From JBQTHD01 sp052390275 (GTDB lineage: Bacteria > Actinomycetota > Acidimicrobiia > Acidimicrobiales > AC-14): a stretch of 58,417 bases of DNA. Position numbers and translations under genes: made by a program. Shown in pieces: positions 6,882-15,042 of this stretch. The notes under the pieces were generated by a model. That model was not told the DNA's origin. It was given only the letters and a program-made list of their open reading frames with translations, and did no database searches. The first letter of the stretch is position 1; the number at the start of each line of letters is the position of its first letter. The stretch is from NCBI GenBank assembly GCA_052390275.1, contig JBQTHD010000007.1, positions 1 to 58,417 on the forward strand. The letters run 5' to 3'.

Positions 6882-9482
6882 ATGGCAGCGGCGGCGATGA
6901 TTGGCCCTGGGTCCGCGACCCGGACGGCGGTGGTGGTGGGGACCGGACTGGTGGGGGGTTCGATAGGACTGGCGCTGCGGGAGCGGGGCTGGAGGGTGAT
7001 CGGAAGTGACATCGACGCCACCCGCTTGGGCGAGGCCCTGGCCATCGGGGCCATCGGCGAGGTGGACTCTCCGGGTCACGCCGGGTTGACGTGGCCGACT
7101 CCCGAGGCGGGAGATTTGCCTTCGGAGTCGGTGGACCTGGTCTTTATCTGCACTCCTGTGGGGGAGGTGGCTGGCCAGGTTCGCCGGGCGCGGATCAGAT
7201 ATGGGCCGGCGGCGGTTATCACCGACGTGGCCGGAGTGAAGCAGTCGGTGGTCGAGGCGATCGACGATCCTGGGTTCGTGGGCGGACACCCCATGGCTGG
7301 ATCTGAGTTGGATGGCCTGGCCGGAGCGGACGCCGCCCTGTTCGAAGGAGCCACCTGGGTCCTGACTCCGGTGGCCACCACCGACCAGGAGGCCTGGGCT
7401 CGGGTGGCCTCGGTCGTATCTTCCCTCGGTGCCCGGGTTCTGGCCCTGGACCCCGCCCATCACGACCGCCTGGTGGCTCAGATTTCCCACGTCCCCCACC
7501 TATTAGCGGTGACGGTGATGAACTTGGCTACCGAGGACGGACAGTCGGAGGCGGCGCTTTTGGACCTGGCCGCAGGCGGATTTCGGGACATGACCCGGGT
7601 GGCGGCCGGGCACCCGGCCATCTGGCCCGACGTCTGCCTGCAGAACTCCGCCGCCATCCTTGCCTGTCTGGACCGGCTGGGCACCCGACTCTCGGGCGTG
7701 GGAAACCTGATCGGCAGCGGGGACCGGGTCGGGCTCAGCCACCTTCTGGTTGCCGCCAGCCAGGCCCGGCGCAGTCTCCCGGGGGGAACCGGGGGATCGG
7801 GGTCGACGGCGGAGATCCGCATGCCCATCACCGACCGTCCAGGGATGGTGGCGGATGTGACCACCCGCCTCGGAGCGGCCGGGATCAACATCGCGAACCT
7901 CGAGATCGTGCATTCACGCGAGGGGGGTCGGGGGGTCTTGGTCCTGCTGGTCGACTCCGCCGACGATACGGAGGCTCGCGCCGCACTGGCGCCGAAGACA
8001 GACCCGGCGTTGCGCCCGGCCAGGGACACCGAGAGCGAGTCTCTTCTCGATGGCGGCGCAGCGGTGCCCCAAGGGGGGCGGCTCCGGACTGAGACCGGTT
8101 CAGATTCCCTTGCTCTTGCCGGTGGGCTGCCACTTGTCGGCCAGGTGTCAGCCCCGGGTGACAAGTCGATTTCACACCGGGCGCTGATCCTCGGAGCGCT
8201 GGCTGACGGTGCCTCGACCATTGGCGGTTTGTCAGCCGGAGCTGACGTTCTTCACACCATGGCCGCGATCGAGGCTCTCGGGGCCCAGGTGCACTGGTTG
8301 CACCCACCAGCGCCTTCGCCTGCTGTCAGACCCGCCTGCGGATCCCCATCCTTCACCCGTCTCCTCATCCAGGGAAATGGAGGGTTTCTCGAGCCCGACG
8401 ACATTCTCGACCTCGGAAACTCCGGCACCAGCCTGCGCCTCCTGGCCGGAGCGTGTGCCGGAGTGAGCGGGGCGACATTCACCTTTACCGGGGACGCCTC
8501 CCTGCGGTCACGGCCGATGGACCGGGTGGCGGTACCACTGGGGTTGATGGGAGCGCGCGTCATCGGTAGAAGCGCTCGGGTACTGGCCCCGCTGACTGTG
8601 AATGGTGCTGTTCTAAGCGGCATCCGCTACGAAACCCCTGTCCCCAGCGCCCAGGTCAAGTCCGCCCTGTTGCTGGCCGGCCTGTCGGCCCGTGGCGAGA
8701 CTGTGGTGACAGAGTCCCATCGGTCCCGGTCGCACACCGAGGAGATGCTGGTGGCGGCGGGCGCTGATCTGGAGGTGGGGGTTGCGGCCTCGGGTGGCCA
8801 TTGCGTCCGGGTTCGGCCATCGGTGCTCAAGCCGACGGACGTGGTCGTTCCTGCAGATCCCTCCTCCGCCGCATTCTGGGTGGTGGCCGGTCTGGTTGTA
8901 GCAGGTAGCGAGTTGACGGTGGGCCCCTTCTACAGGGGTCCGGCCCGGGCCGGATTCCTCGCCGTCCTGGCCCGAATGGGGGCGGCCTTGGAGGATCTCC
9001 CCGACGGAGCCCTCCACGTTCGTCATTGCCAATTGACGTCAACCTCCATTGGGGTCGAGGAGATTCCTGGGGTCATAGACGAGATTCCTGTCCTGGCTGT
9101 GGCCGCGGCCTTCGCTACCGGTACCACCGTGATATCCGGCGCGGCTGAACTGCGGGTCAAGGAGAGCGATCGGATCGCGACCATGGTCGCCGGCCTCTCG
9201 GCCATGGGCGTCGAGGTGAGGGCGCTGGCCGACGGCATGGCCGTGGTAGGAAGCGGCGGCCCAAGCCTCAGGGGGTGCCGGGTCGATTCCCATGGTGACC
9301 ATCGGGTGGCCATGGCCCTGGCCGTGGCGGCAATGGCGGGGCGGGAGACCACGGTGATCGACGGATGGCAGTGCGTGTCGACGAGTTACCCGGGGTTCGC
9401 GCAGGAAATGACCCGCCTACAGGGCGCGCGGCCAGGGTCAGCGTCGGATCCGGAGTCTGAGTCAATCAGAGGAGCGCCGTGA
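6882..9482 (+). CDS. Fused prephenate dehydrogenase (with ACT domain) and EPSP synthase
   Basis: One uninterrupted frame encodes two enzymes of aromatic amino acid synthesis. The N-terminal part has the NAD-binding GTGLVGGS at about residues 21-28 with an acidic residue closing the fold (GSDID), the TyrA motif HPMAGSELDG, and ISHVPHLLA. An ACT regulatory domain follows at about 312-368 (ITDRPGMVADVT...). After a linker of about 50 residues the EPSP synthase (AroA) domain starts at about 410 with PGDKSISHRAL and contains LGNSGTSLRLL, SAQVKSALLLAGL and DSHGDHRVAM. ATG 6882 is chosen over GTG 6861; ATG 6897 is also possible. Such TyrA-AroA fusions are known in Pseudomonas and relatives. The stop overlaps cmk. 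Confidence 0.92.
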   Translation: MAAAAMIGPGSATRTAVVVGTGLVGGSIGLALRERGWRVIGSDIDATRLGEALAIGAIGEVDSPGHAGLTWPTPEAGDLPSESVDLVFICTPVGEVAGQVRRARIRYGPAAVITDVAGVKQSVVEAIDDPGFVGGHPMAGSELDGLAGADAALFEGATWVLTPVATTDQEAWARVASVVSSLGARVLALDPAHHDRLVAQISHVPHLLAVTVMNLATEDGQSEAALLDLAAGGFRDMTRVAAGHPAIWPDVCLQNSAAILACLDRLGTRLSGVGNLIGSGDRVGLSHLLVAASQARRSLPGGTGGSGSTAEIRMPITDRPGMVADVTTRLGAAGINIANLEIVHSREGGRGVLVLLVDSADDTEARAALAPKTDPALRPARDTESESLLDGGAAVPQGGRLRTETGSDSLALAGGLPLVGQVSAPGDKSISHRALILGALADGASTIGGLSAGADVLHTMAAIEALGAQVHWLHPPAPSPAVRPACGSPSFTRLLIQGNGGFLEPDDILDLGNSGTSLRLLAGACAGVSGATFTFTGDASLRSRPMDRVAVPLGLMGARVIGRSARVLAPLTVNGAVLSGIRYETPVPSAQVKSALLLAGLSARGETVVTESHRSRSHTEEMLVAAGADLEVGVAASGGHCVRVRPSVLKPTDVVVPADPSSAAFWVVAGLVVAGSELTVGPFYRGPARAGFLAVLARMGAALEDLPDGALHVRHCQLTSTSIGVEEIPGVIDEIPVLAVAAAFATGTTVISGAAELRVKESDRIATMVAGLSAMGVEVRALADGMAVVGSGGPSLRGCRVDSHGDHRVAMALAVAAMAGRETTVIDGWQCVSTSYPGFAQEMTRLQGARPGSASDPESESIRGAP

Positions 9483-10312
9483 GCGATCAGGCCGAAGGGG
9501 TCGCGGCGTCCATGCGGGTAGTGGCCATCGATGGCCCGGTGGGATCTGGAAAGTCCAGCGTGGCCCGGGTCTTGGCCGAGCGCCTGGGAATGGAATGCCT
9601 GGAGACAGGGGCCATGTACCGGGCCGTGGCCCTGGCCGCGATCCGCTCGGGCGTGGACCCCTGTGCCCCGGGGGCTGATCTGGCCCGGGTGGCCGCGGCT
9701 CTGGATCTGACGATGGGGACCAAGGTCGAGTTGTGGGGGATTGACGTCACCGAGGACCTGCGGGACCCCGAAGTCACCCGCGTGGCCAGCCTGGTGGCCG
9801 CCGATCGGGGGGTCCGCCTGGAACTGGTCCGCCGTCAGCGCACGTGGGCGGCGGTGCGCTTCGGCGGGGTGGTGGAGGGGCGGGACATCGGCAGCGTCGT
9901 CTTCCCCGACGCGATCCTCAAGGTCTTTCTCACTGCCAGCCAGGAAGAACGCCAAGCCCGGCGCCAGGCGGACGAGGACCCCGGCGACCTGGCTCGTCGG
10001 GACCAGGCTGATACGGCCCGAACCGAGTCGCCTCTGGTCGTAGCCGACGACGCGGTGGTGGTCGACACCACCGGACGCAGCATTGCCGACATCGTGGAGG
10101 AGATCCTGGTGGCCCTGCGGGCGGCCGAGACTCCTGGGTCGGCCGAAAGGATCGAAGCGAAATCGTTGGCCGCCTCCTCGGCCTCCTCGGCCTCCAATGA
10201 CTCTCAGGTTGCCCAGGACCTGACAGTGGCCGATGGCTCCGCTGCGGAGATCGCAGCGGTCACCCCAGAGGCCATCCCAGAGGCCATCCCAGAGGCAGGG
10301 GTGCAGTCGTGA
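9479..10312 (+). CDS. cmk: Cytidylate kinase
   Basis: Phosphorylates CMP and dCMP with ATP in the cytoplasm. The P-loop GPVGSGKSS sits at about residues 19-27, followed by LETGAMYRAVALAA and VVEGRDIGSVVFPDA, which are family signatures. GTG 9479 overlaps the stop of the aromatic fusion gene (GTGA). The enzyme is complete by about residue 225; a further 50 residues rich in Ala, Ser and Glu, ending in a repeated IPEA unit, form an unusual and probably disordered tail. plsC follows 16 bases later. Confidence 0.93.
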   Translation: MSDQAEGVAASMRVVAIDGPVGSGKSSVARVLAERLGMECLETGAMYRAVALAAIRSGVDPCAPGADLARVAAALDLTMGTKVELWGIDVTEDLRDPEVTRVASLVAADRGVRLELVRRQRTWAAVRFGGVVEGRDIGSVVFPDAILKVFLTASQEERQARRQADEDPGDLARRDQADTARTESPLVVADDAVVVDTTGRSIADIVEEILVALRAAETPGSAERIEAKSLAASSASSASNDSQVAQDLTVADGSAAEIAAVTPEAIPEAIPEAGVQS

Positions 10313-10328
10313 GCCGGAGGGCGGCAGC

Positions 10329-11000
10329 GTGAGCGGAGCGGATCGGCCCACCCCCGTTCCCGCCCTCTACACCGTGGTCCGGACCCTGGTTGAGGGGATC
10401 AACCGATCCCTGTGGCGGGCCACGTTCTCCGGCCGGGAGAACGTTCCCGCTACCGGGGCCTACGTGCTCGCCCCGGTTCATCGCTCCAACATCGACTTCG
10501 CCCTCGTCTCGAGCGTCACCCACCGACGCCAGCGCTACATGGGCAAGCAGGAACTATGGAACTTCGCTCCGTTGGGATGGTTCATCTCCGTCCTGGGCGC
10601 CTATCCGGTTCGCCGGGGGGCGGCCGACAGGGAGGCGCTGAACGACACGCTGGCCATGCTGGAAGCGGGCGACCCGGTGGTCCTGTTTCCCGAGGGCACA
10701 CGACGAAGTGGCCGGGAGGTGGGCGAACTCTTCGAGGGGGCCGCCTTCGTGGCGGGGCGGGCCGGAGTGCCCATCATCCCGGTGGGGATCGCCGGATCCG
10801 AGCGGGCTCTGCCCAAAGGCGCCAAGCTGCCCAGGCCAGTGCGCGTCCACCTGGAGGTCGGTGCCCCCATCGACCCCCCTCGGCCTCGGCCCGGTTCCAC
10901 CCGGTTGTCCCGCCGGTCGATCCAGGAGGTGACGGCCACCTTGCGGTCGGAACTGCAGCGTCTTTACGACCAGGCCGATGTCATCCTGGGGTCGGGTTGA
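10329..11000 (+). CDS. plsC: 1-acyl-sn-glycerol-3-phosphate acyltransferase
   Basis: Membrane-associated acyltransferase of phospholipid synthesis (lysophosphatidate to phosphatidate). The catalytic HX4D box is HRSNID in VHRSNIDFALVS, and the substrate-binding box is FPEGTRR. GTG 10329 is used because it follows GGAG-like sequence in GCCGGAGGG by about 10 bases and gives 223 residues, typical for the family. It is probably in one operon with cmk, an arrangement common in Actinobacteria. Confidence 0.9.
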   Translation: MSGADRPTPVPALYTVVRTLVEGINRSLWRATFSGRENVPATGAYVLAPVHRSNIDFALVSSVTHRRQRYMGKQELWNFAPLGWFISVLGAYPVRRGAADREALNDTLAMLEAGDPVVLFPEGTRRSGREVGELFEGAAFVAGRAGVPIIPVGIAGSERALPKGAKLPRPVRVHLEVGAPIDPPRPRPGSTRLSRRSIQEVTATLRSELQRLYDQADVILGSG

Positions 11001-11120
11001 GCCCTCCTTGGAGCCCTGGGACCCGATCGGTGGGGCTAGGGGCGTCCGGGGTTCGAGACGACGGGGAAGTTTCTTGGCTTGGGTGTCAACCTTCGGGACC
11101 CTTCGGCCGTTACTAAGGCA

Positions 11121-11630
11121 GTGAACGGCGGAGCCGGGTCGGCCGAAACCTTCGAGGAAACCTTCAGCAGATTGTTTCCGCGAGCCTTTCGGCTGGCCCG
11201 GCGCATCCTCGGGGACGCAGCAAGCGCCGAGGATGTCGCCGCAGAGGCTCTGGCTCGGGCGTATGCCCAGTGGCCCCGCGTCGAAGCCTTGGCCTATCGG
11301 GACGGTTGGATCCTCAAGGTAACCACCAACCTGGCTATTGACCGCCTTCGTCGCCACCCACCCGACCAGCCTGTTCCGGCCGAACTGCTGGCCGAGGACG
11401 CCCTGGTCCTTCGGCTCGCCCTTACCGCCGCCCTGCGCTCCCTTCCCCGCCGCCAACGCCAGGCCGTCGCTCTTCGTTACCTGGGCGAGATGTCTGAAGC
11501 CGAGGTGGCCAAGACGCTCGATGTTTCCGTTGGAGCGGTCAAGACCCACACCCACCGGGGCCTGGTGGCTCTTCGAGCCAAGCTGGGCGACGACATGGGG
11601 GAGGTGATCCCCGTTGGCCTGGAGCGCTGA
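11121..11630 (+). CDS. ECF-type RNA polymerase sigma factor
   Basis: An extracytoplasmic-function sigma factor of about 169 residues. Region 2 is seen in FPRAFRLARRILGDAASAEDVAAEALARAY and region 4 in LPRRQRQAVALRYLGEMSEAEVAKTLDVSVGAVKTHTHRGL (the SigE/SigK-like helix-turn-helix). GTG 11121, preceded by AAGG, fits better than the upstream TTG 11079. The next gene overlaps its end by 17 bases and encodes a membrane protein, so that protein may be its regulator, but it lacks a recognisable zinc-binding anti-sigma domain. Confidence 0.88.
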   Translation: MNGGAGSAETFEETFSRLFPRAFRLARRILGDAASAEDVAAEALARAYAQWPRVEALAYRDGWILKVTTNLAIDRLRRHPPDQPVPAELLAEDALVLRLALTAALRSLPRRQRQAVALRYLGEMSEAEVAKTLDVSVGAVKTHTHRGLVALRAKLGDDMGEVIPVGLER

Positions 11631-12489
11631 GGATCTGCCTTCGCAGCGCAGCCCCGAGGAGGTGCTCGACGCAGTCCTTCGAAGGGGCACCCGCCTTGCC
11701 ACCCGCCGCCGCCTGGGTGCGGGGGCCGCCGCCCTGCTGGGAACCGTTCTGGTTCTCCCCACCGGCATCCTGGCCATCGTCGATGGACCCGGGTCTTCGG
11801 TGGCCGGGGCCAGACCGGCCGGATCGGCCAAGGTGGCCAGTGCTCAGCCGGTGGACCCTGGTCCTGCATCGACTGTCCCCGTCGCAACCCCCGAAAGCAC
11901 AACCACCGCACCCGTTCCCCAAGCCCCCCCCGTCGTCGGCGATGGCGGCACGGTTCCGGCACCCCCCCCGCCGGTACCGCCCACGCCCCCGACGACCTCC
12001 CGGCGGCCCCGGCCCTCCGTCACCACCCCCCCGGTGACGGTGGGTCGTCCGCCCTCGGGCCCGGCGGTTCCGGCGTGCGGGCCGTCATACCTGGAGGCCC
12101 AGGCAAAGTCGCTGCTGAACAGCTACGACCTGGGCGAGCCGGTCTACCTGGAGGCCACCCTCACCAACGTCTCCTCCCAGCCCTGCACCTTTCGTAGCTT
12201 CACCACGGCCTTCACCGTGGACAACGATGGCGACCCCCAGACGCCGCCGGTACTGAGCGACGCCGAGGTGGTGAATCGAACTGACGGTCAGTTGGCGGCC
12301 GGCGAGACCCTGGCCGTTCCCTCCCGCTGGACGGCCATCGACTGCCACCTGTCGCCCTGCCCGCCAGGGACCTACGAGGTCATCTACTCCTGGGCCTTCG
12401 ACGATGGCCCCCGCCGTAGTGCCTCAGCCACCTTCGTGGTCAAAGCTCCACCCACCACTACCGTCCCCAACGGCCAGAGGAACAACTAA
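11614..12489 (+). CDS. Membrane-anchored Pro-rich protein with a BsuPI-like domain, sigma-factor partner
   Basis: A 291-residue protein with a short cytoplasmic N-terminus (about 33 residues), one membrane segment (about 34-56), a long Pro/Thr/Val-rich extracytoplasmic linker (about 60-145) and a C-terminal beta-sandwich (LGEPVYLEATLTNVSSQPCTF ... CPPGTYEVIYSWAF) like the BsuPI/intracellular proteinase inhibitor fold. TTG 11614 is supported by an excellent ribosome binding site (GGGGGAGGTGA, 11597-11607). The overlap with the sigma gene means coupled translation. By position it could sense envelope conditions and restrain the sigma factor; this is inferred from layout, not from a known anti-sigma domain. 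Confidence 0.65.
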   Translation: MAWSAEDLPSQRSPEEVLDAVLRRGTRLATRRRLGAGAAALLGTVLVLPTGILAIVDGPGSSVAGARPAGSAKVASAQPVDPGPASTVPVATPESTTTAPVPQAPPVVGDGGTVPAPPPPVPPTPPTTSRRPRPSVTTPPVTVGRPPSGPAVPACGPSYLEAQAKSLLNSYDLGEPVYLEATLTNVSSQPCTFRSFTTAFTVDNDGDPQTPPVLSDAEVVNRTDGQLAAGETLAVPSRWTAIDCHLSPCPPGTYEVIYSWAFDDGPRRSASATFVVKAPPTTTVPNGQRNN

Positions 12490-12506
12490 AACCCACACAG
12501 ACGCCC

Positions 12507-13574
12507 TCAGCCGGCGACCAGGCGGGCGAGTACGTCGCTGGCTGCGCTGGAGCGGTCGTCATCGGGCCCGAATCCCTTGGCTCGGCGGACGGGGTCGGGA
12601 ACCGGTGCCCCGACGGCCAGGCGCAGTGCAGAGTCGATCACCCCGAGAAGCTCGCGAAGTTCCCGGGGCGGAGGGAAGTATTCGTCCTCGTCGGTCACCC
12701 GGATCTCCTCCACCCCTCCAACCGGGGCCAGCCGGGCGATTACCGCCCGGACCAGTTCCTCTGGAGCCGAGGCTCCGGCGGTCACCCCGACGGTGCCGCT
12801 CAGATCCGCAGGTAGCTCATCGGCGCTGTTGATCCGAAATACCCGGGGGCACCCCTCGGCCTGTGCGACCTTGGCCAGGGCCACGGTGTTCGAAGAGTTG
12901 GCCGAACCGATCACCACCATGGCGTCGGCTCGACCGGCGATCCGGGCCAGCGCCGCCTGGCGATTGGTCGTGGCAAAGCACAGGTCGCTCTGGGTCGGCA
13001 TCCACATGTCGGCGAAACGTGTCCGGGCGGCCTCCAGCACCCCGGCCCAATCCTGGTGGCTCAGGGTCGTCTGTGCCAGCAAAGCCACAGGACGCCCGGG
13101 GTCGGTAAGGCTGACCACATCGTCGGCGGTCTCCACCAGGTGGATGGCTTCTGGAGCAACCGCCATGGTGCCCACCGCCTCGTCATGGCCCTCGTGACCC
13201 ACATACAGAACCGAATAACCCCGACCGGCCCGCACCTTGACTTCATGGTGGACCTTGGTCACCAGCGGACAGACGGCATCAACCACGAACCCTCCGTTGC
13301 GACGGGCCGCGGCGACCACCTCGGGGGCTGATCCATGGGCCGAGAGCATGAGGGGAGCGCCGGCCGGAACCTCGTCCACGTCGTCGACGAAGATCACTCC
13401 CAGGCCCGAGAAGCGGTCGACCACCAGGGCGTTGTGAACGATCTCGTGATAGCAGTACACCGGCGGCTCGAAGGCCCGCAGCATCCAGGCCAGGGCCTTT
13501 ATGGCCATCTCCACCCCGGCACAGAAGCCTCGAGGAGCCGCCAGCAGCACCTTGTCGACCGCCATGTCCGCCAC
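12507..13574 (-). CDS. ispH: 4-hydroxy-3-methylbut-2-enyl diphosphate reductase
   Basis: Last enzyme of the MEP isoprenoid pathway, an iron-sulphur reductase making IPP and DMAPP from HMBPP. The three conserved cluster ligands are Cys18 (PRGFCAG), Cys102 (DAVCPLV) and Cys199 (SDLCFAT); the substrate-binding His and Glu appear in YCYHEIVHN and GHEGHDEAVGT. At 355 residues it is slightly longer than E. coli IspH because of a C-terminal extension. It converges on the preceding membrane protein (17-base gap) and diverges from the DUF512 gene with only 37 bases between starts. Met 13565 is an alternative start. Confidence 0.95.
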   Translation of the reverse strand: MADMAVDKVLLAAPRGFCAGVEMAIKALAWMLRAFEPPVYCYHEIVHNALVVDRFSGLGVIFVDDVDEVPAGAPLMLSAHGSAPEVVAAARRNGGFVVDAVCPLVTKVHHEVKVRAGRGYSVLYVGHEGHDEAVGTMAVAPEAIHLVETADDVVSLTDPGRPVALLAQTTLSHQDWAGVLEAARTRFADMWMPTQSDLCFATTNRQAALARIAGRADAMVVIGSANSSNTVALAKVAQAEGCPRVFRINSADELPADLSGTVGVTAGASAPEELVRAVIARLAPVGGVEEIRVTDEDEYFPPPRELRELLGVIDSALRLAVGAPVPDPVRRAKGFGPDDDRSSAASDVLARLVAG

Positions 13575-13611
13575 CGTAACTCTCCTGGTCCCGCCCCCCT
13601 ATCCTCTGACG

Positions 13612-15042
13612 GTGCCGGTCGGGACCAAGTCGCAGGCCCCCGTGGCCACCGTGGTGGCGGTTGTCCCCGGCTCGGCGGCCGAACGGGCCGGCCTCGCCGC
13701 CGGCGATCAGGTCCGCTCCATCAATGGGATCCGCCCCCGCGACGTCATCGAATGGAGCCGGATCACCGATGATCCCGAGATTGAGATCGAGGTCGACCGG
13801 GGCGGCCTGAGCCTGGACATCAGTGTTTACAAGGACGCCGGCCAGGTGCTGGGAGCCGAGGTCGACTCCGCACTGTTCGATCAGGTCCGCACGTGTGACA
13901 ACCACTGCTCGTTCTGCTTCATCTATCAACTTCCACCCGGGCTGCGATCCAGCCTCTACGTCAAGGACGACGACTACAGGCTGTCCTTTCTCTACGGCAA
14001 TTACACCACCTTGACCCGGTTCACCGAGATGGACCTCGAACGTGTGGTGACCGACCGGCTGGGACCGCTGAACGTGAGCATTCACGCCACCGACCCCGAT
14101 CTCCGCTCGGCCATGCTGCGCAACCGTCGCGGGGCCATGAGCCTGCGGTGGCTGCGGGTGCTCCTCGACCACGGAATCGAGGTCCATGGTCAGGTGGTGG
14201 TCTGCCCCGGAGTCAACGACGGCCCCGCACTCGACGACACTCTGTGTGGGGTTCTGGACGAGTTCGCCGAGTTGCGCACCGTCTGCGTCGTGCCTTTGGG
14301 GATCAGTCGGTATTCCAGCGACCCGTCCCTGCGGCCCCATACTCCCATCGAGGCCACCGCGGTGGTCGATTTGGTGGAGGGCTGGCAACAGACGTTCCTG
14401 GAGGTCCTAGGGCGCCGAGTGGTATTTGCCGCCGACGAGTACTACCTGATGGCCAACCGCGCTTTCCCCGACGCCGCCAGCTACGAGGGCTTCCCCCAAC
14501 ACGAGGACGGAGTAGGAATGGTCGCCGCACTGAGGGCCGAGTTGCTGGGTTCAACCGAAACCCCGATGGGGGTGGCTCCCGGGTTCTTTGCCTGGGTGGA
14601 CGGGGCCGGCCGGGAGGGCTACCGCGAACAAAGGACCTCCTCGGGCCTGCCGGCTAACGACTCCGATCCGCGGGCCGCCGACCGTGGGTCGGCCACGAGG
14701 CCGGCCGCTGGGGGAGAGCCGCCGGTAATCCTGACCGGCGAGTACGGCGCACGGGTGCTCAAGCCTCTGTTGTTGGAGGCGGGGTATCCCGACGTGATCG
14801 TGACAGGGGTCCCCAACCGGTTCTTCGGAGGCAACATCGCCGTGGCCGGCTTGATGGCCGGCCGGGACGTGGCCGAGACCATCGGGACCCTCGGACCCGG
14901 GCGTCGCTACCTCCTTCCCGACGTCTGCCTTTCCGGGGGGCGGTTCATCGACGGCACCGGCATCGAGGACCTGCCCTCGAAGGTGGAGGTGGTTCCCACC
15001 GACGGGGTGGCCCTCCGCAGGGCGCTGGGTCCACCCGGATGA
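13612..15042 (+). CDS. Radical-SAM DUF512 protein with N-terminal PDZ domain
   Basis: A 476-residue protein of the conserved DUF512 family, found next to der in many Gram-positive bacteria. A PDZ-like domain (residues about 8-75; GSAAERAGLAAGDQVRSING) precedes a radical-SAM-like Cys cluster CX3CX2C at Cys95, Cys99 and Cys102 and the DUF512 domain (RYSSDPSLRPHTP; TGEYGARVLKPLL; FFGGNIAVAGLMAG). The exact reaction is unknown; a role in ribosome or tRNA metabolism is often suggested from its neighbourhood. GTG 13612 is chosen because the longer frame to 13501 would run into divergent ispH. Its stop overlaps the der start (ATGA). Confidence 0.88.
   Translation: MPVGTKSQAPVATVVAVVPGSAAERAGLAAGDQVRSINGIRPRDVIEWSRITDDPEIEIEVDRGGLSLDISVYKDAGQVLGAEVDSALFDQVRTCDNHCSFCFIYQLPPGLRSSLYVKDDDYRLSFLYGNYTTLTRFTEMDLERVVTDRLGPLNVSIHATDPDLRSAMLRNRRGAMSLRWLRVLLDHGIEVHGQVVVCPGVNDGPALDDTLCGVLDEFAELRTVCVVPLGISRYSSDPSLRPHTPIEATAVVDLVEGWQQTFLEVLGRRVVFAADEYYLMANRAFPDAASYEGFPQHEDGVGMVAALRAELLGSTETPMGVAPGFFAWVDGAGREGYREQRTSSGLPANDSDPRAADRGSATRPAAGGEPPVILTGEYGARVLKPLLLEAGYPDVIVTGVPNRFFGGNIAVAGLMAGRDVAETIGTLGPGRRYLLPDVCLSGGRFIDGTGIEDLPSKVEVVPTDGVALRRALGPPG

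Noticed and set aside
8410..8440. Glyphosate-tolerant (CP4-like) EPSP synthase
   Set aside because: Although several motifs resemble the class II enzyme, the loop reads GNSGTS with Gly where the tolerant CP4 enzyme has Ala, so tolerance is not supported.
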